Positions 34,195-44,917 of a DNA stretch of 64,000 nucleotides are shown here, piece by piece; the stretch's first letter is position 1, and each line of letters starts with the position of its first letter. Source of the DNA: Flaccisagitta enflata. Its lineage: Eukaryota; Chaetognatha; Sagittoidea; Aphragmophora. Under the pieces are notes generated by a model that saw only the letters and a list, made by a program, of their open reading frames with translations, was not told the origin of the DNA and made no database searches. The stretch spans positions 33,914,001 through 33,978,000 of the forward strand of contig OZ231128.1 in NCBI GenBank assembly GCA_965153355.1, written 5' to 3'. A program made the translations under genes and the position numbers.

Positions 34195-35385
34195 CATGTT
34201 CTTGCAAATTCCTGCTTGTTTCATGTATATTCCTGCTTGTTTTATGCATGTTCCTGCTTGTTTCATGCATATTCCTGCTTATTCCTCCTTGTTTCATGCA
34301 TGTTCCTGCTAATTCCTGTTTGTTTCTTGCATGTTCCTGCTTATTCCTGGATGTTTCATGCATGTTCCTGCTAATTCCTGCTTGTTTCATGCATGTTCCT
34401 GCCAATTCCTGCTTGTTTGATGCATGTTCCTGCTAATTCCTGCTTGTTTGATGCATGTTTCTGCTTATTCCTGCTTGTTTCATGCATGTTCCTGCTAATT
34501 CTTGGTTGTTTCATGCATGTTCCTGCTAATTCCTGTATGTTTCATGCATGTTCCTGCTAAATCCTGTTTGTTTTTTGCGTATTCCTGCTTGTTTCATGCA
34601 TTTTCCTGCCAATTCCTGCTTGTTTGATGCATGTTCCTGCTAATTCCTGCTTGTTTGATGCATGTTTCTGCTTATTCCTGCTTGTTTCATGCATGGTCCT
34701 GCTAATTCTTGGTTGTTTCATGCAGGTTCCTGCTAATTCCTGCTTGTTTCATGCATGTTCCTGCTAAATCCTGCTTGTTTCATGCATATTCCTGCTTGTT
34801 TCATGCATGTTCCTACTAATTCCTGCATGTTTCATGCATGTTCCTGCTAATTCCTGTATGTTTCATGCATGTTCCTGCTAATTTCTGCTTGTTTGTTGCA
34901 TATTCCTGCTAATTCCTGCTTGTTTCATGCATAGTCCTGCTTATTCCTGCTTGTTTCATGCATGTTCCTGCTAATTCCTGGATGTTTCATGCATGTTCCT
35001 GCTAATTCCTGTATGTTTCATGCATGTTCCTGCTAATTCTTGCTTGTTTCATGCATGATCCTGCTAATTCCTGGTTGTTTCATGCATGTTCCTGCTAATT
35101 CCTGACTATTTCATGCATGTTCCTGTTCATTTCTGCTTGTTTCATGCATGTTCCTGCTAATTTCTACATGTTTCATACATGTTCCTGTTGATTCATGCAT
35201 TTCTTGTGAATGTTCCTGCTAATTCCTGAATGTTTATACATGTTCTCATTAATTCCTGCACAATTTATGCATGTTCCTGCTTATTTCCTTTTGTTTCATA
35301 CATGTTCCTGCTAATTAATGCAGATCTTAAGTATGTTCCTGCTAATTTCTGCATGTTTCATACATGTTCCTGTTCATTCCCAAAA
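34195..35385 (+). repeat. 31-bp satellite (ttcctgctaattcctgcttg tttcatgcatg)
   Basis: About 38 copies alternating TTCCTGCTAA, TTCCTGCTTG and TTTCATGCATG modules, with larger direct repeats of several units (34370-34520 resembles 34600-34760). Confidence 0.92.
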
Positions 35386-35579
35386 ACAAATAGGAATAAG
35401 CAGGAACATGTAAGAAACAAAAAGCACTAAGCAGGAATAAGCCAGGAATCAACAAGATCACATGAAAAATTCATATAAATTCCCATGAAATGTGAGAAAT
35501 CACAAAAAAATTCCCGGGAATTACAAAGAAAATTCCCGGGAATTAATGTCACTTAAAACAAAGGGATAATTGCGTTGTG

Positions 35580-35791
35580 GGCCAATTGGGCAGGTCCGAT
35601 CTTTACATACGCATAGGCAGAAGAGCGGCTTACCCTAGTTCAACTTCCCTCCAAATATAAAGCAAATTGGTCAAGGCGTTCAAAAGTTAGCCCATTTTTA
35701 AAAGTGTGGACGACGACAACAACAACGACGACACCCACTTGCCTCGAATAATAGTCCGCATCGGAATGGTATTCCATCGCGGACAATTAAA
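35580..35791 (+). repeat. Right part of the split dispersed repeat, ending in a hairpin
   Basis: Continues the 22536-23202 repeat: ggccaattgggcaggtccga, taccctagttcaacttccct, a GACGACAAC run and the terminal hairpin GTCCGCATCGGAAT ... ATTCCATCGCGGAC (35754-35785). Confidence 0.85.
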
Positions 35792-36333
35792 AGCCTAGTT
35801 TCTCCCAGTAAAACGAATTACAAGTGACCATAGATAGTATCTAGATATTTGGGTATAAGATACTAGTTTACCTAGGAAATTCCCACGCTGTGAAATTTGT
35901 TTTCATAATAACAACTACTTAAAATTGTGCAGATTTTATTTCGCATAAAATTTAACAAAGTTGCAAGACACATAAAATGTAACAACTACGAGTATAAAAG
36001 AGACTTCTCAAATCGTATTCATGTGAAAATCATGATCATGTACAACAGAAATATTACATACCTACGAGAATTTGTATGGCAACTATGAAACGACATCAAC
36101 TATCATGGATTCCCAGTAGATGAATCCGGGCATTGTAGGACGAAAAACGCAGTGCATTACAGTTACTACCTGTGACGGGGCCTTTCGGCTCTCAGCGGAT
36201 CCCGCATACGATAAACAATTTGTGTAGACAATCGTGCGAATTTAACTAAAAGCACCCAGTCGGATAAAACGATTCAATGAAAAAGCCATTCATCATCACT
36301 AACTAATAGCTTATACATTGAGTCAATACACGA
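35792..36333 (-). other. Probable 3' untranslated region of the minus-strand gene
   Basis: No repeat family is recognised. It lies just past the stop of the 36334-37311 gene, and TTTATT (minus-strand AATAAA) occurs near 35936. UTR status is inferred. Confidence 0.35.
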
Positions 36334-37311
36334 TCATCTTCTCATTTTCGTGTTCATCGCGGGTTCGGCGTAACTTTTCGGCTGTCCACGTCCACGTCTT
36401 CGACCTGGTTGCGCGTCACTGACCCTTTCCTTGGATTCCTCGTCGTCGCCACAAGACATCATCGACGACTGCTTCTTTTTCTTCTTGTTGATCTTTTCAG
36501 GCGTTTGGCCATCGCGACTTCCGATTCTGGAGGCCGAAGTTACTCGTTCGCGTTCCGGAGTCGGGGCTGGTAATACAATTTGTATCGAATGAATAAGACA
36601 GCTCGTTCAATGTCGCGGAAACTATATTAATAAAGGGATCAGTGGCCAAAATACAAAATATATCGATTTTGTTATCTTTGCGATTCTTAGTCACACATGC
36701 ATATGATGAAAAGGAGTTTCCCGATGGCCTGACCTGGCGTCATCAAACTTACCTCTCGGCGAAAGAAATACATTATCATCATCCGGATTGGTTTGATTTT
36801 TCTTTTTGGCGGGTGCCCTGGGTTTCGCCGGCTTCTTTTTCGGTTTCGTCGTCACAAAGTCGTCGTCTTCGCCACCACCGACAGAGTCGCGATAGTCGAT
36901 CTTTTTTCTTCCACTTCCTCGCCGTCCCTTTCGAGAACCCTTCCCGCAACCCTTAGCGGCGCCGCCCTCGGAATTCGGGGACGCCATCACATCAGATGAT
37001 GAGGCAGCGGCTGCAGCAGCAGAGGGCGCCGACGGCTCCGACGACGCCGTCAGGAAATCTTCGGCGACGCCGGGAGAAGGAGGAACGACCCATTTTGACG
37101 GGACAACGGCGGCCAAAGGTGGAATGACGACAACTGATGGAACAGACGCTGTTGCCACGTAAAGCGTCGGAAGACGGTTTGTTCAGCTGTTTCCGCTTGA
37201 ACTCGGTCAGGGTCGGCACGTGAGTCTCGTCCAGGAAAGATAGGCCTTCGCCGAATCGAGACGAAGCGTCAAAGGCGGCGTATTCCAACGGTTTGGTCTT
37301 CGCCCTCATGT
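36334..37311 (-). CDS. Basic, low-complexity nuclear-type protein (at least 2 exons), family unknown
   Basis: Last exon 36334-36566 and previous exon 36753-37311, joined in phase 1 with GT-AG sites. The previous exon begins at a 3' splice signal (ccacag at 37312) and an ATG at 37309 that reads MRAKTKPLEYAAFDASSRFG. The Pro/Ser/Ala part, the basic KGSRKGRRGSGRKK segment, an acidic DDDFVTTKPKKK segment and the last exon (KINKKKKK, AT-hook-like GRRRGRGQPK) are in one frame. The MRAK frame is offset by one base from it near 37150-37160. This is either a 1-bp indel, a missed small intron or an error; without it the downstream part has no upstream ATG before MASPNS. The composition suggests a DNA- or chromatin-binding protein; that is inference. 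Confidence 0.5.
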
Positions 37312-37425
37312 CTGTGGATGAGAATGGACAAAGGCAAGACATGAACAGGTCGCCCAAGGGCAATATATGGTCAGCGATACCCACTGCCCTGCTTTGAGCA
37401 ATTGTGAATCAGAGAGAGGGGAAGC

Positions 37426-37836
37426 AGGACAGCGGCCCCGAAGGGGACGAAGTCCTGTAGAACACAGGGGGACTTTCGTTCGTCCTGCCTGAAGAAGTGG
37501 ATGAGATGCTATAGAGGGCTGACTGAAGGCCTTCAAGAGCCTAAACTGAGGTCTAAGAAGGCTGAGGTTGGGCCTGAGAATGCCAAGTGGCAGCTTGAAA
37601 AGGTTGACTGGAGGATTGAGAGAGCTGGATAAAGGCTTTAAATCAGAGGACTGATTTGAAGCCTGAGAGCAATAAATTGAGGCTCAGATGACTGATTTGA
37701 GGCCTGAGAGGCCTTATTTGAGGCCTGAGAGGCCAGGTTTGAGGCCTAAGAATTTGGATTTGAAGCCTGAGAGGCCTAATTTGAGGCAAGTCCCCCAGTG
37801 TTCTACAGGACTTCGTCCCCTTCGGGGCCGCTGCCC
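37426..37836. mobile_element. GGGCAGCGGCCCC-family TIR element
   Basis: Arms (gg)acagcggccccgaagggga ... tccccttcggggccgctgccc. The interior is tandem ttgaggcctgagaggcc units. Preceded by the family-associated atggtcagcgatacccactgccctgc segment at 37372. Lies upstream of the minus-strand gene. Confidence 0.8.
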
Positions 37837-37849
37837 AAAAACAAGTGAC

Positions 37850-38555
37850 CCAGGGTCACAATATCGATGCGGACGGATGGGCAGGGGCATTTGACTCCCC
37901 ATCCACTCCCCAATGTTTTCAATAAAAAGCTTATCTACTGATGATAATTCATTCTTTTTGTTCATAGTTTTTTTTATTCTACAGCTGTTATCTTGTTCAC
38001 TTTTGTGTTTAAAGTCTTAGTTTATGTTAAAATATTTTTCATCAATTTTATGATATATCAAAGCTTTAATGAAAATTTTAAGTAAAAAAAATTACATAAT
38101 AAAATAAAATGTCAATGTCACTAAATCAGGAAAAAAAAATCCTAGGGACTTGAAAAGATCGACTTTAAATCAGGTTTGGCTGTTATATCAGGTGTTGTTA
38201 AATCAGGTAAAATTAACATTACAAAACCCTGCAAAAATTTGGGACCAAAGAAACCTGGATGTTAAATCCGAAATGTCGTTAAATCAGGTGACAAAAAGGC
38301 GGTAGTCCACTGTACTACTGTACCACAAACCTACAGCACAGCAGTTTTGCACACCTGCGCACGTTTCAGTGATCTAAAACACTTTATAAAAGACTACATT
38401 TTAAGATTTTAGCCGACTGACGAATGGACGGACGGATGGACAGACGGACCGACCAACCAACCGACCGACCGACGGACCTACCAGACCCCTCTATTAGGGA
38501 AATCTTTTTTAACCCGGCATTTCCCCAACCAAGGCAAGGTCTTTATTTTATTTAT
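37850..38555. other. AT-rich intergenic DNA
   Basis: No gene seen. Contains aaatcaggt words repeated near 38120-38300 and a GACGGACGGACC run (38415-38475) that belongs to the hairpin-ended family. Confidence 0.5.
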
Positions 38556-38559
38556 TTTT

Positions 38560-38968
38560 AGTCGCGTGCACGCGACTCTACAACCCGCTTTGTCGGTCCG
38601 TCGTTACCGGTCCGTCCGTCCATCGGTCCGTCCGTCCGTCGGTCTGTCCGTCGGTCCGTCCGTCAACTTTACTTTTTTGTAATATAACGTCGATTCTTAG
38701 GTCATTTTAAGTCCTTTTTAGTCATTGATAGTTATTCCAAGTCATTTTGAGTCATTCTAAGTCATTTTAAGTCATTCTAAGTCATTTTAAGTTATTTTAA
38801 GTCATTTTTGGTCATTAGGTTTTTTAGGCATTTTAAGTCCTTTTTGGACATTTTAAGTCATTCTAAGTCATTCTAAGTCACTCTAAGTCAACTTAAGTCA
38901 TACTAAGTTATTCTAAGTCATTCTTACCCTGTAAATCTCGCACGCGACTTATAGGTGTTGGCCTTGTT
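38560..38968 (+). repeat. Hairpin-ended repeat with AAGTCATTCT core (second full copy)
   Basis: Starts with the perfect 18-bp palindrome AGTCGCGTGCACGCGACT and ends cacgcgacttataggtgttg. Very similar over its full length to 24021-24424, which lies inside the 12.4-kb element. Confidence 0.88.
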
Positions 38969-39530
38969 TTTTGAAAAAGGAAAGACGCCAGAAGAAAGGT
39001 TTAGGAGACAGCGCGGAACAATTGTGAGAAAGAGGGGAGGAAGGAAGGGGAGAGAAGAAAGAGGGGCAGAGGATCACGAGAGGCGGATGGGCAATGAAGT
39101 GAAGGGGAAAAATCAAAAACATGGTATAAGGAAGGGATACAGAGTGGAGTAAGAAATAGATATGACGCACTGAAATTAGATAAGGAAGAGTTTACCCAGA
39201 GGGCTAAATTAACAATCATATTACCATTTTTTTAGTGGAGTAAAAAATAGATAACCCATTTGCGGCTTTTTACTACCTTCCAATCTGCGAATATAGGTCG
39301 TTGTATAGATAAAATATCGCGTCTTCTACATCCTGTAGTCGTCTGGATAAGAGGAAAAGAACAAGCTGGACTCGAGAAGAACAAGCTATTACTATTAGTA
39401 TTAGCATTGCGGCGAGTACAAAATAAAAAAAATGGTTACAAACTGATGAAAAGTAAAATAAACTTGGAAACTGGAAAAGAAACATAGAAAAAAAAAACAG
39501 ACATAAAAAAACAAAAGAGACAAGAATAAA

Positions 39531-39752
39531 ATGAGCATGGGGCAAAGCCATTTTAGTGCGGATGCCACTTGGTTTCTATCCTTCGTAATCTGCTTGCAAT
39601 TCGGATTCATTGCATTTTTGTTGTGTGGAGCATCATTTAATCAAGATCGCGCGCAATGGCAGGACGCCGACAAGACGATGGATCTTAAAACGTGGCGCCA
39701 TGATTTGATTATGTCAGATAAAGACGGTAAAGGAAGTCTTTCTTTTTCATAA
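39531..39752 (+). CDS. Possible small membrane protein or first exon, unrecognised
   Basis: 73-residue frame starting MSMGQSHFSADATWFLS with one hydrophobic segment of about 22 residues (FVICLQFGFIAFLLCGASF), then a polar tail (NQDRAQWQDADKTMDLKTW). Base composition across 39540-39720 is less AT-rich than the surroundings. A gacg|gtaaag donor at 39723-39727 suggests that the coding might continue in another exon, which I could not find. Weak evidence. Confidence 0.25.
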   Translation: MSMGQSHFSADATWFLSFVICLQFGFIAFLLCGASFNQDRAQWQDADKTMDLKTWRHDLIMSDKDGKGSLSFS

Positions 39753-40811
39753 CAGGTCTTCACAAAAAAATGCTCACTTTGTTCTGAAATAATACCCATG
39801 CCTCTTTTGTTTTAATTTTTGTCACAAGGTATGGCGTGAGGTAGCTGACAATTTGGTTCAAGATTTTTTTTTTCATAAAAAAATAAGTAAATCTAAGTAA
39901 AGAAATTTTTTAGATGATTTTTCGGCAAAAATGAAAGCTACTTAATGGTGCTCATTACACCCTAAAAAAAGCATGACGTATGACCGGCTGCTGGAGAAAT
40001 CTCTCTTTTCTAGACTTTACGATCCAAAATCTAAACTCTCTAACAAACCGCGACTTTCTAACCGCCCTAGTCGGGTGTGCCAATATGCAAAACATTATAA
40101 TATGGAGATATCACACTAGGACAACATGGCCTTCACCATTTTTCTTTTTTTATATTTCGCTTGTCTTCCATTTTTTTAAAACCCCGTTTTGCCCTTAATT
40201 TGCATATCGTAGTAATCATGTAATTGACTTTATTTCATTTGCCGTGTTTGTTGAGGAGTTCGATTTTTTTATGGCACCATGAGGTGTAAAACTGAACCAC
40301 AGCTTACTTGGTTCCATCACCTCAAAAGTTTACAATTGAAGAATGATATTTCTTTGAGCAAATTTTATGTCTCTTGACAAGCAAGAGTACAGATATTAAC
40401 TATATTTTTTTTTGTCAACATGAAAGTTTTCTCTAGGTGGCGCCCCCCTATCTTGGGTGTTTTTGCATGGGGAATCCATTGCGAAGTCAAAACAAAAAAA
40501 CGATGTTTAGAACTGCCCTGGCCCGGTAACGAGCATATATGCCCTTTTCACTCATTTTTTGCCATTTTTTGTCAGTTTTCAAAGATGAAGTTGCATTTAA
40601 ATCACAAAAATTGCATAAATATACCTCCAATAGATGAATTTGAATTAAGTCCACCTGAAAAAGACAGAGCAGCTTGGCCCCTTATGGGGGAATAATTGGC
40701 CCTTCGGGCCCCGTATTGAGCATTTTGAACAAATAAGCAGTAAATTATCGATTATTCTTCTTTCATTTGTTGGTATAATCCTCCTTACTCAATCTCTATG
40801 TTATGGACTGC

Positions 40812-41060
40812 TGGTCTGACCCGGCTACTCAGTGTCTGACCCGGCTGCTCAGTCTGACCCGGCTACTCCAGTCACAGACCCGGCTGCTCAGTCTGACCCG
40901 GCTACTCAGTCTGACCCGGCTACTCCAGTCTGACCCGGCTACTCCAGTCTGACCCGGCTACTCCAGTCTGACCCGGCTACTCCAGTCTGACCCAGCTACT
41001 CCAGTCTGACCCGGCTACTCCAGTCTGACCTAGCTACTCCAGTCAGACCCGCCCGGCTAC
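40812..41060 (+). repeat. 19-bp satellite (ctgacccggctactccagt)
   Basis: About 13 copies, the last seven nearly identical; early copies have gctgctcagt variants. Confidence 0.92.
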
Positions 41061-41063
41061 CAA

Positions 41064-41350
41064 TTGCGAAAAAAATTTTCAAAGAAAAAAAAATATTTCA
41101 AAAAAATTTTTTTTGACAATAAAATTTTTCGAAAAAAAAAAATTTTTTTTTTCAAAAAAAAAAATTTTTCAAAAAAATTTTTCAAAAAAAAAAATTTCAA
41201 AAAAAAATTTTTTTCAAAAAAAAAAATTTTTCAAAAAAAAATTTAAAAAAATCTTTTTCACAAAAAAGAAATATTTCAAAAAAAAAAATTTTTCAAAAAA
41301 AAAAAAATTTTTCAAAAAAAAAAAAAAAAAAAAAATTTCAAAAAAAAGTT
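41064..41350. repeat. A-run/TTTTTC low-complexity tract
   Basis: Alternating A(6-20) and TTTTTC blocks; Lys/Phe open frames here are artefacts. Confidence 0.9.
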
Positions 41351-41369
41351 TTTGAGTCCAGGAAATAAT

Positions 41370-41925
41370 GTTACTTACTAGATACATCATAAATACCCTT
41401 ATATTTTCTTAACCAATACTCAGAATTTACTGAAATCTTGCAAGGGAGCTTTAATTGATGCAATGAACCTTCACAACAAGTTTGAACAACATTGGTGACT
41501 CTTTACTACCCTTTCCTATGTAAATTGCTGAAGTCTAGGAATTAACATTCTTGTAAAATACTAATATCTTCTTAATGCTCAAATTATCTGAAATCTTGCA
41601 GGGGAGCTTTAATGTAATGAACTTCCAAAACAAGTTTAAACAACATGGTGAACCATGCTACCCTTCCCCTATGTAAATTGCACAAGTCCAGGAATTAATA
41701 TTACTACAAAAATAATAGGCAAAGGGTATTAAATATTTATGAATGTTGTTGAAAGTTGGTACACAGGATAGTAATGCTGTAAAAATAACACTGACCAAGT
41801 TTCATCAACATCTGAGTACTGGTTCCCAAGTTTTTAAGGGTTGACACGACAACAAACAACAACGGCTTACTACACGATCAGTGCTATGTTATAGTCCTCG
41901 ACGTAAACTGATCGTCGAGGACAAA
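41370..41925 (+). repeat. Dispersed tandem repeat ending in a GTCCTCGACG hairpin
   Basis: Two to three degenerate units (actaccctttcctatgtaaa, gaaatcttgcaggggagctt), then gacaacaaacaacaacgg and the hairpin GTCCTCGACG...CGTCGAGGAC. Related to 21770-22535. Confidence 0.7.
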
Positions 41926-43603
41926 AAGCAATATTGATGAAGAGTAAATGAAAGAGAACTAGTCATTTGAAGATCACTTGTGGTATTTAGCTGTGCGGTG
42001 CGGTGCTGTGCGGTGTACCGTGCTGTACCGTGCGGTGAGAGTAAGGCATTGGCCCAAAGAGGCTAATGATCATGAATATAGAAGTGTATTTCCTCAGTAA
42101 GTTGGAATAGCCAAAATTGAAGGAGACATCAAAGTAAAAGATCAGGAGACCTAGGAAGAACATATTCAGAATTAGGCTCTTGAAAAAGCTTGAAGAGACT
42201 AGGTTTGTGCTGTTATGGGCATGCAAAAGCAGATTTGAATTTTGCAAAGTTTTAAGTATAATATCATGAGAGGGCTGATATAAAGCCTTGGATGGTTGAT
42301 TTTGAGCCAAAGAATGGCTAATAAAGTATGATTTTTCTCTACTGCAATAAAAGATAATCATATTATGCAAAAACTAGACAAGCTAGCCAAATTCTGAAAG
42401 AAGCCCCTGGAAGATGAGAGTTTGCAGTTTTTTGTTGTAAGATTTCAAGGATTTTCTGGAAAAGATATGATCATTCTGATACTTGTGCCACTGTTAATGA
42501 GATTCTGCAAATTTAGAAATTGGGAAAATTATGGAAATATTGGTTGAACTGTTTTTCTTTAAATTGCTCTCATTTCTGAACCACTGAGCTTATGTTTAAG
42601 GATAATGTAGAAGCATTGATCAGAAAAGCATTTTTTTATAATTTAGCCTTATTTAAAGATATTGTTGGAAATATTGTTTACTTCAATTTATTCAGCTTTA
42701 CTCAACAATTAAATCAAGTAACCAAGTAATCAGGCACTTAACATTAAATCTATTATCATTTACTTAAATCAACTTTCACAAGCCCACAACTGCCCAAACC
42801 TAGCCTCTTCAATAATCAATCTTTTTCAAAATTTTCAATATTTGGACCCCCCATGTTCATCCTAGGTCTTGTGAAGTTGTCCAAATTGGCCATTTCAACT
42901 GAGGAAATTCACCCCTATGTTCAACCAGACAATGGCCCCATAGAGCCTCTGCCTCACTCTCACCCAACTTCTGCAGCTAAACACCACAAGCAATCTTCAA
43001 ATGACTAGTTCTCTTTCACTTCCTCTTCAATGTTTTTTTCCCCATCTGTTTCTTTTTCCCCCCACCTCTCATTTCTTTACCTTTTGTTGCTACTCCACCT
43101 TTTCCTTTCCCCTATAAATAAATGCCCTCATAGTGAGTAAAATGGTCTGTAACAAGTAACCCTGGATTATGATATTATAATGGATAGGTGGGCAGGGGCA
43201 TACAATCCCCATTCCCTTTTACACATACTCACACGCAAACACACACAGTTTATTGTGAAAGTCATCACTTTTTGCTAGAGTAATGCTCATACCTAGGCCA
43301 CAAATTTATTAATTTTCTTATTATGAAACGGGGTTACTGGAGATATATGTCTCGGGTGAGCTTTCTTTACAGTAAATAGTTTATCACAAAATCATCCCTT
43401 TTTTGCTTGAATAATGTTCATATCGAGGCAAAATTTGTTCATTTACTATCATGAGACAGGATCACTTGAGTAAAATGTCTCAGGTGACCTTGATTATTCA
43501 AGAACTGCCCACTTCTGCAAGATAAACCATCAAAAGGAGATATTGATTTACGCTATGCCATGTCCAAATGATAGGTCAGTTCATCGGCTAAACTTGACTT
43601 TTT

Positions 43604-43826
43604 AGTCGCGTGCACGCAACTCTACACCCCGCTTTGTCTGTCTATCCATCCCTCTGTTAGTTGGTTTGTCAATCCCACACTTAAACTTTTTTTTAACAAT
43701 TTCATTTTTTCAAGTCATTTAAGGTTATTTTAGGGTATACCAAGTCATTCTAAGTCATTCTAATCATTCTATGTCATTCTAAATGTAAGTCTTATACGCG
43801 ACTTATAAATTTTAACCGTGTTTGTT
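43604..43826 (+). repeat. Hairpin-ended repeat, short copy
   Basis: agtcgcgtgcacgcaactct start, a few aagtcattct 10-mers, end acgcgacttataaattttaa. Confidence 0.75.
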
Positions 43827-44917
43827 ATGGTTTTTTTTTTCAATGATGCCCCGGCTAAAATGCCTGATAACCTCTTCCCCTGCTCAGCCCCATGCAACAT
43901 TTGGGCTTTTGAAAAATTCTCTATCAATTTAACATAACATAGAGATTGAGTAAGGAGGATTATAGCAATAAATGAAGAATAATCGATAATTCACTGTTTA
44001 TTTGTTCAAAAATGCTCAATACGGGGCCCTAAGAGCCAATTATTCCCCCATAAGAGGGCCAAGCTGCTCATAAATGTTTCAGGGGGACTAAATTCATCTA
44101 TTGGAGGTATACTTATGCAATTGTAGTGATTTAGATGCAACTTCATCTTTGAAAACTGACAAAAAATGGCAAGAAATGAGTGAAAAGGTCATATATGCTC
44201 GTTACCGGGCCAGGGCAAGTTCTTAACATCGTTTTTTTGCATTTTTGACTTCACCAATGGATTCCCCATGCAAAAACACCCAATATAGGGGGGCGCCACC
44301 TAGAGAAAACTTTCATGTTGACAAAAAAAAAATATAGTTAGTAACAACAGTCAACACTTCAGGGGGCGACTTTTTTTCAAAGTGAGATCCGCTTTCAGCC
44401 TTAGAAATTCCAAGTTGTAGATCAAGGCCTAGTGACATCTAGTTCTGTAAATATTCAAGGATCAATCTTTTGTAAAAAAGTCCTATGAGTTTCACGTCAT
44501 AAAATGCATTTCCCATCTCTTTCAGGAACTTTTTACAGAATTCAATTATCTTTAAAACTTTTGAAGCTATGTCGTCATGAAATATTCCAAACGAAAAAAA
44601 AACATACTGTAGAAGCAAAGATTTAAAGCCGATCCAAGAGCCAAACGATACAAATTGCCTATTGCCCTAGTAATAAAGGTAACGCTTGGGTAATATTTAG
44701 CTAACATCATGCAACATTATGCAATAATACGGCGCTAATGCGATGAGGATGGTAACGGTAACTGGTACCGATGCGAAAAAGGTGATAACACGATGGAAAG
44801 AAACACCGATGAAATATGCGAGTAACAGCATCGATGGCAACACTCGGACGGCCAAATCAAGGCCAATGAATGTCAACGATCAACAAGATCGTCCTTCGCC
44901 TTTTAACATCGCCGTAC

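Larger units (their letters stand above)
40399..44338. mobile_element. 3.94-kb foldback element with arms of about 400 bp
   Basis: Left arm 40399-40805 starts ACTATATTTTTTTTTGTCAA; the right arm 43925-44338 is its inverted copy, containing gaaagttttctctaggtggc, ctcgttaccgggccagggca and cctccttactcaatctctat. TA flanks both ends (40397-40398, 44339-44340). The interior has a 19-bp satellite, A/T runs, a 3'-hairpin repeat (41370-41925), a degenerate MITE fragment (42890-42990), a 43280-43490 duplication and a hairpin-ended repeat (43604-43826). No transposase frame was seen. Confidence 0.85.
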
